DNA of 64,000 nucleotides from Neobacillus mesonae (lineage in GTDB: Bacteria > Bacillota > Bacilli > Paenibacillales > Paenibacillaceae): assembly GCA_023715865.1 (NCBI GenBank), contig JAMBOW010000001.1, forward strand, positions 62,001-126,000, given 5' to 3'. The notes beneath the pieces were generated by a model. It saw only the letters and a program-made list of their open reading frames with translations. It was not told where the DNA came from and searched no databases. Position numbers and translations under genes: made by a program. Positions 18,156 to 26,812 of this stretch are shown piece after piece. The first letter of the stretch is position 1, and each line of letters begins with the position of its first letter.

Positions 18156-18239
18156 CTGAACTCCTCCTTTTGTTGAAGATAAGATAAAGTATGTCAGGGA
18201 GATTGAAATGATCTAGACGAACGTGGAATGTTAGGCTTT

Positions 18240-18485
18240 TTATTTGTTAGGTATTTTCGCGATCATTAAGGTACCACCATCCTTATGATTGTCTGCGGTA
18301 AGCTCACCACCATGCGGTTTAATAATCTTTTGTGCAAAAGATAAACGAAGTGCGGTTGTGGGGAGAACGGTTAACAGCATTATCATTCAGCTTGATTATG
18401 GCTCTCCATAATTGAGCATCTCCATAGTGGTGCTTTTTTCTGCGATGTCAGCAGCAATGTCGATTATGAGGACAGCATAATTTAT
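18240..18485 (-). pseudogene. Remnant of a sensor histidine kinase ATPase domain
   Basis: Reading the minus strand, one frame ends KIIKPHGGELTADNHKDGG..TLMIAKIPNK-stop, the G2 box and end of a HATPase domain. Just upstream, in another frame, is IIKLNDNAVNRSP, an N-box, and before that DIAADIAEKST, in the style of the domain start. Frames change and the region between the N-box and G2 box (G1 box/lid) is gone. No start codon or kinase N-terminus is present. This is a decayed gene. Confidence 0.55.
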
Positions 18486-18616
18486 TATAATCAAATCTTA
18501 CCTTGTAGTAAGAATAAACGGACAGTATGTTAAATGGTATATACATAAATTCACTTGAGTTATCTTGAGACTAAAGAGTTCTCATTGCAAAAAAAGTATA
18601 AAGGAAGGCTGATAGA

Positions 18617-19522
18617 ATGGGTGGGAAAAGCGCTTTGCCGCAAACGATAGAGATTGCAGAGTTCATCGCAAAGTTAAACGCAGATAAACAGAATCATATT
18701 GGATATGTAGGAACAAACAGTGCTGAGATCGAGGATTACCTGGTCAGCGAATTTTCAGATTTGTCCCTAGAGGAGTCTTCCGTAATCATTCTGAGTCAAG
18801 GAGAGATTAATGCCTTCCTTGGATTTGATGTCGATCTTGCAGCAGGAGAAGCTGAAGTATGGGGGCCTTTTATCCATGAAAATGCACGAGAGTGGCAGGA
18901 AATGGCAGCAGATTTGTGGGATGGAGGAATACAACAGCTGCAGAATCGAGTACATACATTTAAATGGTTTTATAATACGGCCAATCAGAAGGGCAAGGAA
19001 TTTGTGGAGCGTTTAGGGGCCGAGCTTAGGCAGAAGGAATCCATTTATGTTGCACAAAGAGGGGAGACATTATCCGAGCTGAAGAACTCTCGCTTGGCTA
19101 GCGAAACAAATAGTAAGATTGAGACTTGGAATGATCGCTGGGTGGATGCCTTTTCCTCTTTACATGAGCAGTGCTTTCCAAACACTTACTATGATGCCGC
19201 TGAAATTATTGAACGGATCAATGAGGAGAATCGGCTTTATCTTTATAAGGATGAGGAAGAGCTTCTCGGTTACATATACACTGAGAGCTCTGAGCAGCAT
19301 GCCGAAGGAAGCATTGAGTATCTGGCCGTAGCGCCTGCGGCTCGAAAAAAAGGGATTGGAACTGCGCTCATAAAGTATGCTATAGCTGATTTATTTGATA
19401 AAAACATCGAAGAAGTAAGACTTTGTGTTTCGTTGTCTAATGAAAAAGCGATGGACTTATATGTGAAGTCAGGCTTTAGTGTAGAACACGAATTAGAGTT
19501 TTACGTCCTTCATAAGAGATGA
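18617..19522 (+). CDS. GNAT family N-acetyltransferase
   Basis: The 301-residue protein has a C-terminal GNAT domain (about 150-300) with the acetyl-CoA loop APAARKKGIGTAL. The N-terminal half has a more degenerate GNAT-like fold, giving a tandem layout. AAAGGAAGG precedes the ATG. The substrate is unknown. Its original terminator, immediately downstream, has been interrupted by the IS element starting at 19547. Confidence 0.75.
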   Translation: MGGKSALPQTIEIAEFIAKLNADKQNHIGYVGTNSAEIEDYLVSEFSDLSLEESSVIILSQGEINAFLGFDVDLAAGEAEVWGPFIHENAREWQEMAADLWDGGIQQLQNRVHTFKWFYNTANQKGKEFVERLGAELRQKESIYVAQRGETLSELKNSRLASETNSKIETWNDRWVDAFSSLHEQCFPNTYYDAAEIIERINEENRLYLYKDEEELLGYIYTESSEQHAEGSIEYLAVAPAARKKGIGTALIKYAIADLFDKNIEEVRLCVSLSNEKAMDLYVKSGFSVEHELEFYVLHKR

Positions 19523-19543
19523 TAATAAAAAATCCCCCGCCTT

Positions 19544-19546
19544 CAC
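19544..19546. repeat. 3-bp target-site duplication (left copy)
   Basis: CAC here is repeated at 20832-20834 directly beyond the other IS end. The 3-bp size fits the IS3 family. Confidence 0.6.
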
Positions 19547-19592
19547 GGGACTGACCCCCGTTATTGAGACAGGGATCAAAACACCTTTCAAG

Positions 19593-20435
19593 TTATGCAG
19601 CCAGTCGTCGATAATGAATCGGCGACTGGTTTTTTAGTTTCGTTTGAATCCAAATTGAGTTATAGTATGTAATGTAGTCTCGAACGGTCTGTTTAACGAT
19701 TGCCGTCGTTGTGCAGGTTAGCCCTTCGAGATAGAACGTTTCAGACTTTAGTGTCGAATGAAACGATTCGATGGGGGCATTATCAGCAGGCGTACCTTTC
19801 CGGGACATGCTCATGATAATGCCTTTTCCTTTGACAGCTTCCTGGTATAGCTGCGACGTATAGACGCTGCCTTGATCGCTATGAAGCATCGTGCCTGGTA
19901 ACATGGGGAGTTGGTTTAACGTGTCTAGAACAAATGACGTGTCTTGCTTGTCTGCTATACTGTACGCTACAATCTCTCCGTTAAACAAGTCTAGGATACT
20001 CGAAAGGTACAACGTCTTTCCTCCAAATGGTAGATATGTAATATCAGTAACGAGCTTTTGCATAGGTCTGTCCGCTTGAAATTGACGCTTTAACAAGTGC
20101 TCTGCAATATGAACGGGTTGCCCGGTTGGTTTCCGTTTCTTCACTTTGACACGACACTGAAGTTGTTCCTGTTGCATCATTCGTTGCACTCGTTTGTGAT
20201 TTACCTTATGCTCTGCTCGAAGCAATGCCGTAATCTTCCGGTATCCATAGCGAAACTTATGCTGTACACAGAGTTCATGAATCTTCTCCACTACAGAATC
20301 CTTCTTCTCGTGACCAAAAGTAACTTTCCAACGGTAATAGGTAGATCGTGAGATTCCGATCCATGCGCAAGCTTGTGTTACACTCACATCCCCTCGGATC
20401 GACTCCACCCACTCCACTACAATCTTTGGTGACAA
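19593..20435 (-). CDS. IS3-family transposase OrfB (DDE integrase core)
   Basis: The 280-residue catalytic part has an N-terminal HTH_21-like region (SRSTYYRWK, YGYRKITALL) and an rve integrase core. The DDE triad is recognisable: Asp in LVTDITYLP, Asp in MLHSDQGS and Glu in DNAPIESFHS. A TTG start at 20435 exists, but the protein is more likely made as an OrfAB fusion by -1 frameshifting at AAAAAAG (20456-20462), which puts orfA into this frame. Confidence 0.87.
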   Translation of the reverse strand: MSPKIVVEWVESIRGDVSVTQACAWIGISRSTYYRWKVTFGHEKKDSVVEKIHELCVQHKFRYGYRKITALLRAEHKVNHKRVQRMMQQEQLQCRVKVKKRKPTGQPVHIAEHLLKRQFQADRPMQKLVTDITYLPFGGKTLYLSSILDLFNGEIVAYSIADKQDTSFVLDTLNQLPMLPGTMLHSDQGSVYTSQLYQEAVKGKGIIMSMSRKGTPADNAPIESFHSTLKSETFYLEGLTCTTTAIVKQTVRDYITYYNSIWIQTKLKNQSPIHYRRLAA

Positions 20436-20737
20436 CTCCTTTCCATTTCCTTGTACTTTTTTAGCACATCTATCTGCTGCTTAAGAAACCGGTTTTCCGT
20501 TTTAAGCTTCTCCATTTCAGACATATACTCTGGCCCTTTTCCGTAGCTGTATTGCTTGCCGACAGGTTGTTCCAACCGATTTAATTCATCGTTACGATAC
20601 CACTTCATCCAAGTTTTCACTTGCGTCTTATTACGTATGCCCAATTGTTCCATGACTTCTTTTACCGATATACCGGCTAACCTCATCTCAATAGCTTTCA
20701 TTTTGACTTCAACAGGATAACTAACTCTAGTTGCCAA
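20417..20737 (-). CDS. IS3-family transposase OrfA (HTH and leucine zipper)
   Basis: The 106-residue protein has an N-terminal helix-turn-helix (SVKEVMEQLGIRNKTQVKTW) for binding the IS ends. A C-terminal coiled coil (EMEKLKTENRFLKQQIDVLK) provides oligomerisation. The TTG at 20737 has GGAGG 9 nt upstream, preferred to the longer frame from 20785. The slippery heptamer lies near its 3' end in codons CTA AAA AAG. Confidence 0.8.
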   Translation of the reverse strand: MATRVSYPVEVKMKAIEMRLAGISVKEVMEQLGIRNKTQVKTWMKWYRNDELNRLEQPVGKQYSYGKGPEYMSEMEKLKTENRFLKQQIDVLKKYKEMERSCHQRL

Positions 20738-20862
20738 CGAAAAACACCTCCAAGATTGTCTCCATATCTTACGACATGGTTGCATTTTCTTGAAGGTGTT
20801 TTAATTTGTCTCACATTATGGGGTCAGTCCCCACCTGTAAAGCAGGTGAAGGCGGTTTTTTT

Positions 20863-21346
20863 TATATCTGTTTATGTACAGAGAGCCACTATTCTACTAT
20901 TTACCTTAGTTCAATAATACTAGTTTATCTATATTTTTGATACAATTTGTAGCACAAAACTCCTGATTTTACAATTTACTGCGCGAGATTTTGCGTTAAA
21001 TTGACAAAAAAACTATTGTTTATACAGCATTCAACCAACGGTTGAATATACGGTATGTCATATTAATTGACTTTATATTCTTTTTAATAGGCTTCCAAAC
21101 CAGATTATTCATCGAAATCACGCGGATTACCAAGGGTTTTGGCATGAAATCTATCATAACATAGGCTTAATCAGGAAATTCTACAATGTTTTTATTTATC
21201 TTGAATTAAAATAGTTTTCGAAGAACGAACAACGTTACTTCAAGCTACATAAGAAGAAGTCTAGCGAAAAAGGAGACATGCGATGAGTAAATAAAAATTG
21301 AATAGATTTTACAGCATTTTCATCGAATTGTATAAGGAGGAGTAGT
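20863..21346. other. Intergenic region upstream of the S8 protease
   Basis: About 480 AT-rich bases without a convincing gene. It contains a perfect 8-bp dyad with a 3-bp centre (21029-21047, ATTCAACC-AAC-GGTTGAAT), a candidate operator, and scattered promoter-like hexamers such as TTGACA at 21001 and TTGACT near 21069 with poor spacing. A regulatory role for the protease is inferred. Confidence 0.35.
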
Positions 21347-24300
21347 ATGCAGTCTAAGCCCATTCGACGCAGAGTGATGTCATTATCCGTCGTATCCGCG
21401 TTATTCCTTTCCACGGTTTTTCCCGCAGTCGTCTCCGGCGCTGAAGCAAGTAAAAGACAGTTTGATCCTTCCCTATTTAATGTAGATCAAAGCAAGCTAT
21501 TAACATCTCTTAACAGTAAAACACTAAATTTTGATAAGAAACTGCAAGCATTAAGAAATGAAGGCACTAATACCAGCTCCGGTTCAAAAATTGAGTCACT
21601 TACACAAGGCCAGGTATCTGAACGACCATCTTCTAATATTACTCCGCAAAATTACGTCCCTGCTTCCGATGGTACAAGCAATATCAGTGTTATCGTAGAA
21701 TTATCTGAAGAGCCAATCGCTCTCTATGAAGCTATGACTTCGCAAGGAGAGGAAAACCAACGCAGTCTTATTCAAAAAGAGCAGCAATCATTTGCCTCTG
21801 CTGCAAAGCGCCTAAATGCGGATTTAAAGACACAATATTCTGTCGTTTTCAATGGTTACGCGGTTGATATTCGGGCTGATCAGGTAGAGAGCTTATTGGC
21901 TATTCCTGGTGTAAAGGCTATCTATCCTGATAACGAGGTAAAGGCGACTCCAATTGACAGCATTACGCCAAATATGGACGAAAGTGCACCGTTTATTGGT
22001 TCGGATACCTTCTGGGATATTGGTTATGACGGCAGTGGAATTAAGGTTGCTGTTCTGGATACAGGAATTGACTACGAACATCCGAGTCTAGCCGATGCGT
22101 ATAAAGGCGGTTACGATTTTATTGACAATGACAACGATCCGTATGAAACACCGCCAGATCCGAGCGATCCGGAAGCTGCAACCGACCACGGTACGCATGT
22201 GTCCGGTACCATTGCTGGCCGCGGAAATCCGCTGGATCCTGAAAGCGGAACCGGTTGGGTACGTGGCGTAGCTTATGGAGCTGACTTATATGCTTACCGG
22301 GTGCTAGGCCCAGGCGGAAGAGGTGCAACTTCTGGAGTCATAGCAGCTATTGAGCGATCTGTCGAAGATGATATGGATATTATTAATCTATCTCTAGGCA
22401 GCGAAATGAACAATGAATTTGATCCTAGCTCCGTAGCTCTCAACAATGCAGCTTTGGCTGGTGTTGTCGCTGTTGTTGCGAATGGTAACTCTGGACCAGA
22501 CGATTATACATTAGGTTCACCTGGAGCTGCAGAAATTCCAATTTCAGTAGGTGCATCAACACCTCCACTTAATGTGCCTACTATTGAGGGCGAGGGATTG
22601 ATACCTTCATATGGAAGCATAATGTCGTTCTCCCCGGATCTATCCTCACTGGAAGGGGAAGCTCTTGAAGTTGTTTACGCGGGGCTTGGAACACCGGATG
22701 CAATTGCAGCAGTTGATTTGACAGGTAAGGTTGCACTCATTCAAAGGGGAAGCATTTCCTTTACTGAAAAATCAGTAAATGCGCAGGCAGCAGGTGCTGT
22801 AGCAGCAATCATTTACAATAATGAACCAGGTAACTTTGGCGGAACTTTGGGAGCGCCGGGTGATTATATTCCAACACTCAGCATTTCTCTTGAGGATGGC
22901 ACTGCCTTAAAGAGTAAAATCGAGGCAGCTCCTGGTTATGAGATCACTTTTGGAATCGATCTTCAGCAGGATTTGATGGGTGATTTCAGCTCCAGAGGTC
23001 CTGCGCTGCCTAAGTATGGAATCAAGCCGGATATTTCAGCTCCAGGTGTAGGTATCCGTTCTTCTGTTCCTGCCTACGGCGGTGACTACTCTGATGCATA
23101 CGCTGACCTTCAAGGTACAAGCATGGCTGCTCCGCACATTGCAGGTGCTGCTGCATTGCTGCTGGATAAGGACGAAAGCTTAACTCCAGCGGAAATCAAA
23201 GGTCTTATGACCAACAATGCACTTAAGCTGAGTGATTTGAACGGCAACCGGTATGCACACAATATTCAAGGTGCAGGTCGTGTTGATCTTGACAGCACTC
23301 TTGAAGCGAAAGCAGTTGCTCTTGTTCAAGATGTGACAACAGCTGTGGAATCAGGAGAAGAAACACCTTATGAAACAGGTCTGCTGAGCTTTGGTGTGCT
23401 GGATGGAGGTTCGACCTCTGCCAAAACGGTTACAGTCAGCGATATTGTTGGAGAAGCTTCCTCGTATACGGTATCCACTGAATGGTATGGAGCTGCTCCA
23501 GGAAGCTTGAGTGTCAGTGAATCATCTATTGCCGTTCCTGTTAATGGCGGAGCTTCATTTGATGTCAGCATCGCAATGAGCGCTGGTATTGCTGACGGGA
23601 ACTATGATGGAGAAATCACGCTCACTGAAGCTGGCGGCCATCAATTACAAATTCCGGTATACGTATATGTTGGAGAGCCTGTTGAGATTCCTGTTGTTTC
23701 GGATATCGCAGTAGATCCGCAATTCTTCTCTCCAAATGATGATTTTATTCTAGATACTACAGATGTATATTTCTCAGTTAATTCTGCTAATGAGTATGTA
23801 TCGTTAGATGTTTACGATTTGACAACAGGTGAATATGTAGCGGTTATTGATGAGACTTTTGGAGGGATTGAACCAGGTGATTACTGGATTCCGGGCTGGG
23901 ATGGAACAGTGAGTGACTACGGTTCAAGAGAATTCCAATTAGAAGACGGGATATATGCAGTTGCACCATTCGTATCAGCTAACGACGAATGGTTTGGACT
24001 GCTAGATCAAGCATACCCGTTCGTACTCGATACTGCTGCTCCAATCTCTACCTTAGATGATCCTGAGATTACCGTTGAAGGTAATATCGGTACGATTACT
24101 GGACAGGTTGAGTCTGACCTGATGATTGATGCATTGGGAGACTATTCAGGTGTTGCTGTTGAAGCAGGATACCTCGTCGATGGTGAATGGGAATATGCGC
24201 TGGGTTCGATTTCAGCGGACGGAGCGTTTGAAGTCGAAGTTCCAGTCGTCGAGGGACTAAATGAATATGAAGTATATGTGTATGACCAAGCAGGCAATGG

Positions 24301-25297
24301 ATTCTTAGAGCCTGCACACCTCGTAAATTATGAAAGTGACGGTAATGAAGGTCCGGGTGAACCGACACCTGGTGAAATTTCCCTGACGGTTGATCCGTCC
24401 GCTGATGAAGTTGGTGTTAATGAATCATTTAATCTGGACATCGACTTTACTGAGGTTGAAGACCTCTATTCCGCTCAATTCAGCTTGACGTATGATGAGG
24501 ATTTGGTGAAAGGATCGACTTCTCCAAGTGTCGTTCTGTCCACTTATCAGGAAGAGCAGAATCCAGGAGTATCTCTCATTGTAAACGAGGATACAACCGG
24601 ACTCGGCAACGGTTTAGCCAAGACGGATTACATCATCACACTTGCTGGGGTGGAATCCGGATTTAACGGAGAAGGAGCGCTTGCCTCCTTTAATTTTGCC
24701 GGAACGAGCGAAGGAGATTATGAGTTTGCATTGTCTAATGTTCGTGCCTTGAACAGCGCTGCAGAGGATATTCCGGTCGGTGATGTGACGGGTGCAACGG
24801 TTACTATTACTAGCGATCCTTCACCAGGTCAATTCTCGATTACAGGCAGTATCGATGCTGAAGCCTTCGGTGACAGTGTTGACTACAGCGAAACTTGGTA
24901 CCAAGGCGCAGACGGCGTACACAAAGTTGTTGTTGAAGCAGTAGGTGCAAACGGCACAGTTGCTGGCGTAGGTACAGTACAAGCTGATGGAACGTACACG
25001 ATCCAAGTTCCTGAAGGCACATACAATGTCCGCGTTGTTGTTCCAGGTCACATTTCTGCCGCAAGCAGCGTAACTGTTGACGGTAATGAAACCTTGAACT
25101 TCGGACCGCTTACTGCGGGTGATGTGAACAATGATGGTGCTGTAAATCTCGTCGATCTGCAGCTTACAGCTAAAGAATTCGGTAAGACTAAAGGCTCTGC
25201 ATGGCCAAATGCTAAAGCATCTGCAGCCGATATCAATCGCGACAGTGCAGTTGACCTGTTGGATATCTCCTATGTCATCGGCAACTATGAGCTATAG
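21347..25297 (+). CDS. Secreted S8 subtilisin-like protease with PA, cohesin and dockerin domains
   Basis: This 1316-residue secreted protease begins with an Arg-rich signal peptide (about 1-34) and an I9-type inhibitor propeptide (about 115-200). The S8 catalytic domain has Asp238 (VLDTGID), His281 (DHGTHVSG) and Ser592 (GTSMAAPH), with a PA domain inserted at about 410-545. After Fn3/FlgD-like beta domains (about 670-1000) comes a cohesin-like domain at about 1008-1155 (DLYSAQFSLTYDEDLV). A carboxypeptidase-regulatory-like domain follows (about 1160-1255). The C-terminus (1258-1316) is a dockerin with two calcium loops, DVNNDGAVNLVD and DINRDSAVDLLD. AAGGAGGAG precedes the ATG. The next gene encodes an SLH-anchored cohesin, so surface docking is inferred. 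Confidence 0.88.
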   Translation: MQSKPIRRRVMSLSVVSALFLSTVFPAVVSGAEASKRQFDPSLFNVDQSKLLTSLNSKTLNFDKKLQALRNEGTNTSSGSKIESLTQGQVSERPSSNITPQNYVPASDGTSNISVIVELSEEPIALYEAMTSQGEENQRSLIQKEQQSFASAAKRLNADLKTQYSVVFNGYAVDIRADQVESLLAIPGVKAIYPDNEVKATPIDSITPNMDESAPFIGSDTFWDIGYDGSGIKVAVLDTGIDYEHPSLADAYKGGYDFIDNDNDPYETPPDPSDPEAATDHGTHVSGTIAGRGNPLDPESGTGWVRGVAYGADLYAYRVLGPGGRGATSGVIAAIERSVEDDMDIINLSLGSEMNNEFDPSSVALNNAALAGVVAVVANGNSGPDDYTLGSPGAAEIPISVGASTPPLNVPTIEGEGLIPSYGSIMSFSPDLSSLEGEALEVVYAGLGTPDAIAAVDLTGKVALIQRGSISFTEKSVNAQAAGAVAAIIYNNEPGNFGGTLGAPGDYIPTLSISLEDGTALKSKIEAAPGYEITFGIDLQQDLMGDFSSRGPALPKYGIKPDISAPGVGIRSSVPAYGGDYSDAYADLQGTSMAAPHIAGAAALLLDKDESLTPAEIKGLMTNNALKLSDLNGNRYAHNIQGAGRVDLDSTLEAKAVALVQDVTTAVESGEETPYETGLLSFGVLDGGSTSAKTVTVSDIVGEASSYTVSTEWYGAAPGSLSVSESSIAVPVNGGASFDVSIAMSAGIADGNYDGEITLTEAGGHQLQIPVYVYVGEPVEIPVVSDIAVDPQFFSPNDDFILDTTDVYFSVNSANEYVSLDVYDLTTGEYVAVIDETFGGIEPGDYWIPGWDGTVSDYGSREFQLEDGIYAVAPFVSANDEWFGLLDQAYPFVLDTAAPISTLDDPEITVEGNIGTITGQVESDLMIDALGDYSGVAVEAGYLVDGEWEYALGSISADGAFEVEVPVVEGLNEYEVYVYDQAGNGFLEPAHLVNYESDGNEGPGEPTPGEISLTVDPSADEVGVNESFNLDIDFTEVEDLYSAQFSLTYDEDLVKGSTSPSVVLSTYQEEQNPGVSLIVNEDTTGLGNGLAKTDYIITLAGVESGFNGEGALASFNFAGTSEGDYEFALSNVRALNSAAEDIPVGDVTGATVTITSDPSPGQFSITGSIDAEAFGDSVDYSETWYQGADGVHKVVVEAVGANGTVAGVGTVQADGTYTIQVPEGTYNVRVVVPGHISAASSVTVDGNETLNFGPLTAGDVNNDGAVNLVDLQLTAKEFGKTKGSAWPNAKASAADINRDSAVDLLDISYVIGNYEL

Positions 25298-25340
25298 GAA
25301 TAAAATGATTCATTTTTAAGATTCAGATCTATCAGCAATT

Positions 25341-25367
25341 GGGGAGAGGACTATAGGTCCTCTCTCC
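25341..25367 (+). terminator. Hairpin between protease and SLH-cohesin genes
   Basis: An 11-bp stem with one G-U pair (25341-25351 with 25357-25367) has a 5-nt loop. No clear T-run follows, so it may attenuate or stabilise rather than fully terminate transcription. Confidence 0.4.
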
Positions 25368-25397
25368 TTACATATTAATAAGACAGGGGTTGCTCTC

Positions 25398-26630
25398 ATG
25401 AACAAGTCTTCATTATCCAAGCAATTAGGCTGTATTCTACTAGCAAGCAGTCTTTTCTTAACTTTAAATCCCGCCACGATCTTTTCTGCAGAGTCTGCAA
25501 CTACAGGCTCAACTGCCGAACAGCAATCTGACCTGCCGATGATTCGTCTTGTTCCGTCTTCATATCAAATCAAAACCGGAGATACATTTGAGGTAGCGAT
25601 ATGGCTGCAGGGATTTACAGGGGATTACAGTAAAATTCAAGGCTATGAAATTCACCTGAATTTTGACAAAGCGCTCATTGAACCGGCTGCTGAGGATACA
25701 AAGCTTACCCCAAGTGTATTCACAAAATCAAGTAATCCGATGAGCCTGCTAAATAAAGTCGATCAATCAGGCACCGTACAGATTGCAGAAGCCATTACAA
25801 ATAAGAATGCGAAGCTGTTTACTGGCTATGGCAAGGTTGGAACCGTAAAATTCCGTGCGCTGAAGGCCGGATCGGCAAAGCTGACCCAGTCCAAGTCTAT
25901 TGTTATTCAGCCAGACAATCCGGGAATAAATATTGTACATAGAATTAATCATCCAACCATTACAATTTCGGCGAATGGTTCGGGAAGCAATAAGGTAAAT
26001 GAAACGGTAGAAACCGTTGGAGATAAAGCAAAGCAGAAAGTAAAGCTGCCTACTTCTCAAGAGGTGATTTCTGAGTTTAAAGACCAGTCGGCGCTATCTA
26101 AAGTTAAATGGGCACAGGAGGCAATCATAAGTCTTGCGGCAAGAGAGGTGCTTGTGGGCACAAATGAAGGCAATTTTGAACCACTTCGAAACATGACTCG
26201 AGCTGAATTCGCCAAAGCAGCAGTGACCTCCTTGGAGCTAAATATGGCACAGAAGCCTGCACCATCCTTTTCGGATATTAAAGCTACAGATTGGTACTAC
26301 GATTATGTAGAGACAGCAGTAAGCTACGGGCTCATTCAAGGATCGCGGGATAAGAGCGGTAATTTGTTATTCAAACCCAATGCTCCGATAACCCGTGCCG
26401 AGCTCGCAGCTATTTTGACAAGACATCTGACTTCCGGGAATACTACAGCAGCATCTCCCGCAGCTCCATTTTGGGACATTCAAACTCACTGGGCAAAGGA
26501 CTCCATATCTTATTTGTACAGTAATCAATTAATTTCTGGCAGATCAGAAACCAAATTCGCGCCAAATGACAAGGCAAACAGGGCAGAGGTCAGCGTAATG
26601 CTTGACCGGATTCAAAAGGCGATCGATTAA
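25398..26630 (+). CDS. Cell-surface cohesin protein with three SLH domains
   Basis: The 410-residue protein has a signal peptide (about 1-33) and a cohesin-like domain at about 45-195 (IKTGDTFEVAIWLQGF, then YEIHLNFDKALI). A charged linker leads to three S-layer homology domains (about 235-280, 290-350 and 355-410), two with the TRAE wall-binding motif and the third with NRAE. SLH domains bind pyruvylated secondary wall polymer, so the cohesin would be displayed on the cell surface. AGGGG lies about 10 nt before the ATG. It sits 100 nt behind the dockerin-bearing protease and is the obvious candidate receptor; the actual pairing is inferred. Confidence 0.83.
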   Translation: MNKSSLSKQLGCILLASSLFLTLNPATIFSAESATTGSTAEQQSDLPMIRLVPSSYQIKTGDTFEVAIWLQGFTGDYSKIQGYEIHLNFDKALIEPAAEDTKLTPSVFTKSSNPMSLLNKVDQSGTVQIAEAITNKNAKLFTGYGKVGTVKFRALKAGSAKLTQSKSIVIQPDNPGINIVHRINHPTITISANGSGSNKVNETVETVGDKAKQKVKLPTSQEVISEFKDQSALSKVKWAQEAIISLAAREVLVGTNEGNFEPLRNMTRAEFAKAAVTSLELNMAQKPAPSFSDIKATDWYYDYVETAVSYGLIQGSRDKSGNLLFKPNAPITRAELAAILTRHLTSGNTTAASPAAPFWDIQTHWAKDSISYLYSNQLISGRSETKFAPNDKANRAEVSVMLDRIQKAID

Positions 26631-26666
26631 TTTCCCGTTTGTTAATTAAATCAATCTCTAAAAACT

Positions 26667-26706
26667 AACCGTACCGCTTCTAATCATTTAGAGCGGACGG
26701 TTTTTT
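26667..26706 (+). terminator. Rho-independent terminator
   Basis: AACCGT (26667-26672) pairs with ACGGTT (26697-26702), with an inner CCGCT/AGCGG stem, followed by a T-run. Confidence 0.75.
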
Positions 26707-26812
26707 GTAACGTTAACAATTCCATGATACGATGATGAAGTGGAGAAAAGCTGATGTGCCATGATCCATAAGCTATGATTAAAAAGTATACATTTAAATG
26801 GAGGTAACAGGA

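Larger units (their letters stand above)
19547..20831 (-). mobile_element. IS3-family (IS150-like) insertion sequence, intact
   Basis: The 1285-bp element has matching ends: GGGACTGACCCC at 19547 and its complement ending at 20831. Further inner matches (GAGACA and AAAACACCTT blocks) extend the imperfect inverted repeats to about 40 bp. CAC flanks both ends. Two overlapping minus-strand ORFs (orfA, orfB) carry an A6G slippery site in the overlap. No stops or frameshifts are apparent, so it may still be active. Confidence 0.87.
19537..20862 (+). terminator. Rho-independent terminator split by IS insertion
   Basis: Left arm CCGCCTTCAC (19537-19546) and the remaining hairpin CTGTAAAG + CAGGTGAAGGCGG (20835-20855) plus eight T form a perfect 13-bp stem, 5-nt loop terminator once the IS and one CAC copy are removed. 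It would have ended the GNAT gene. Confidence 0.75.

Noticed and set aside
19552..20826. IS ends placed at TG...CA
   Set aside because: Those boundaries give no direct repeat. Ends at 19547/20831 give a CAC duplication and exactly restore the terminator.
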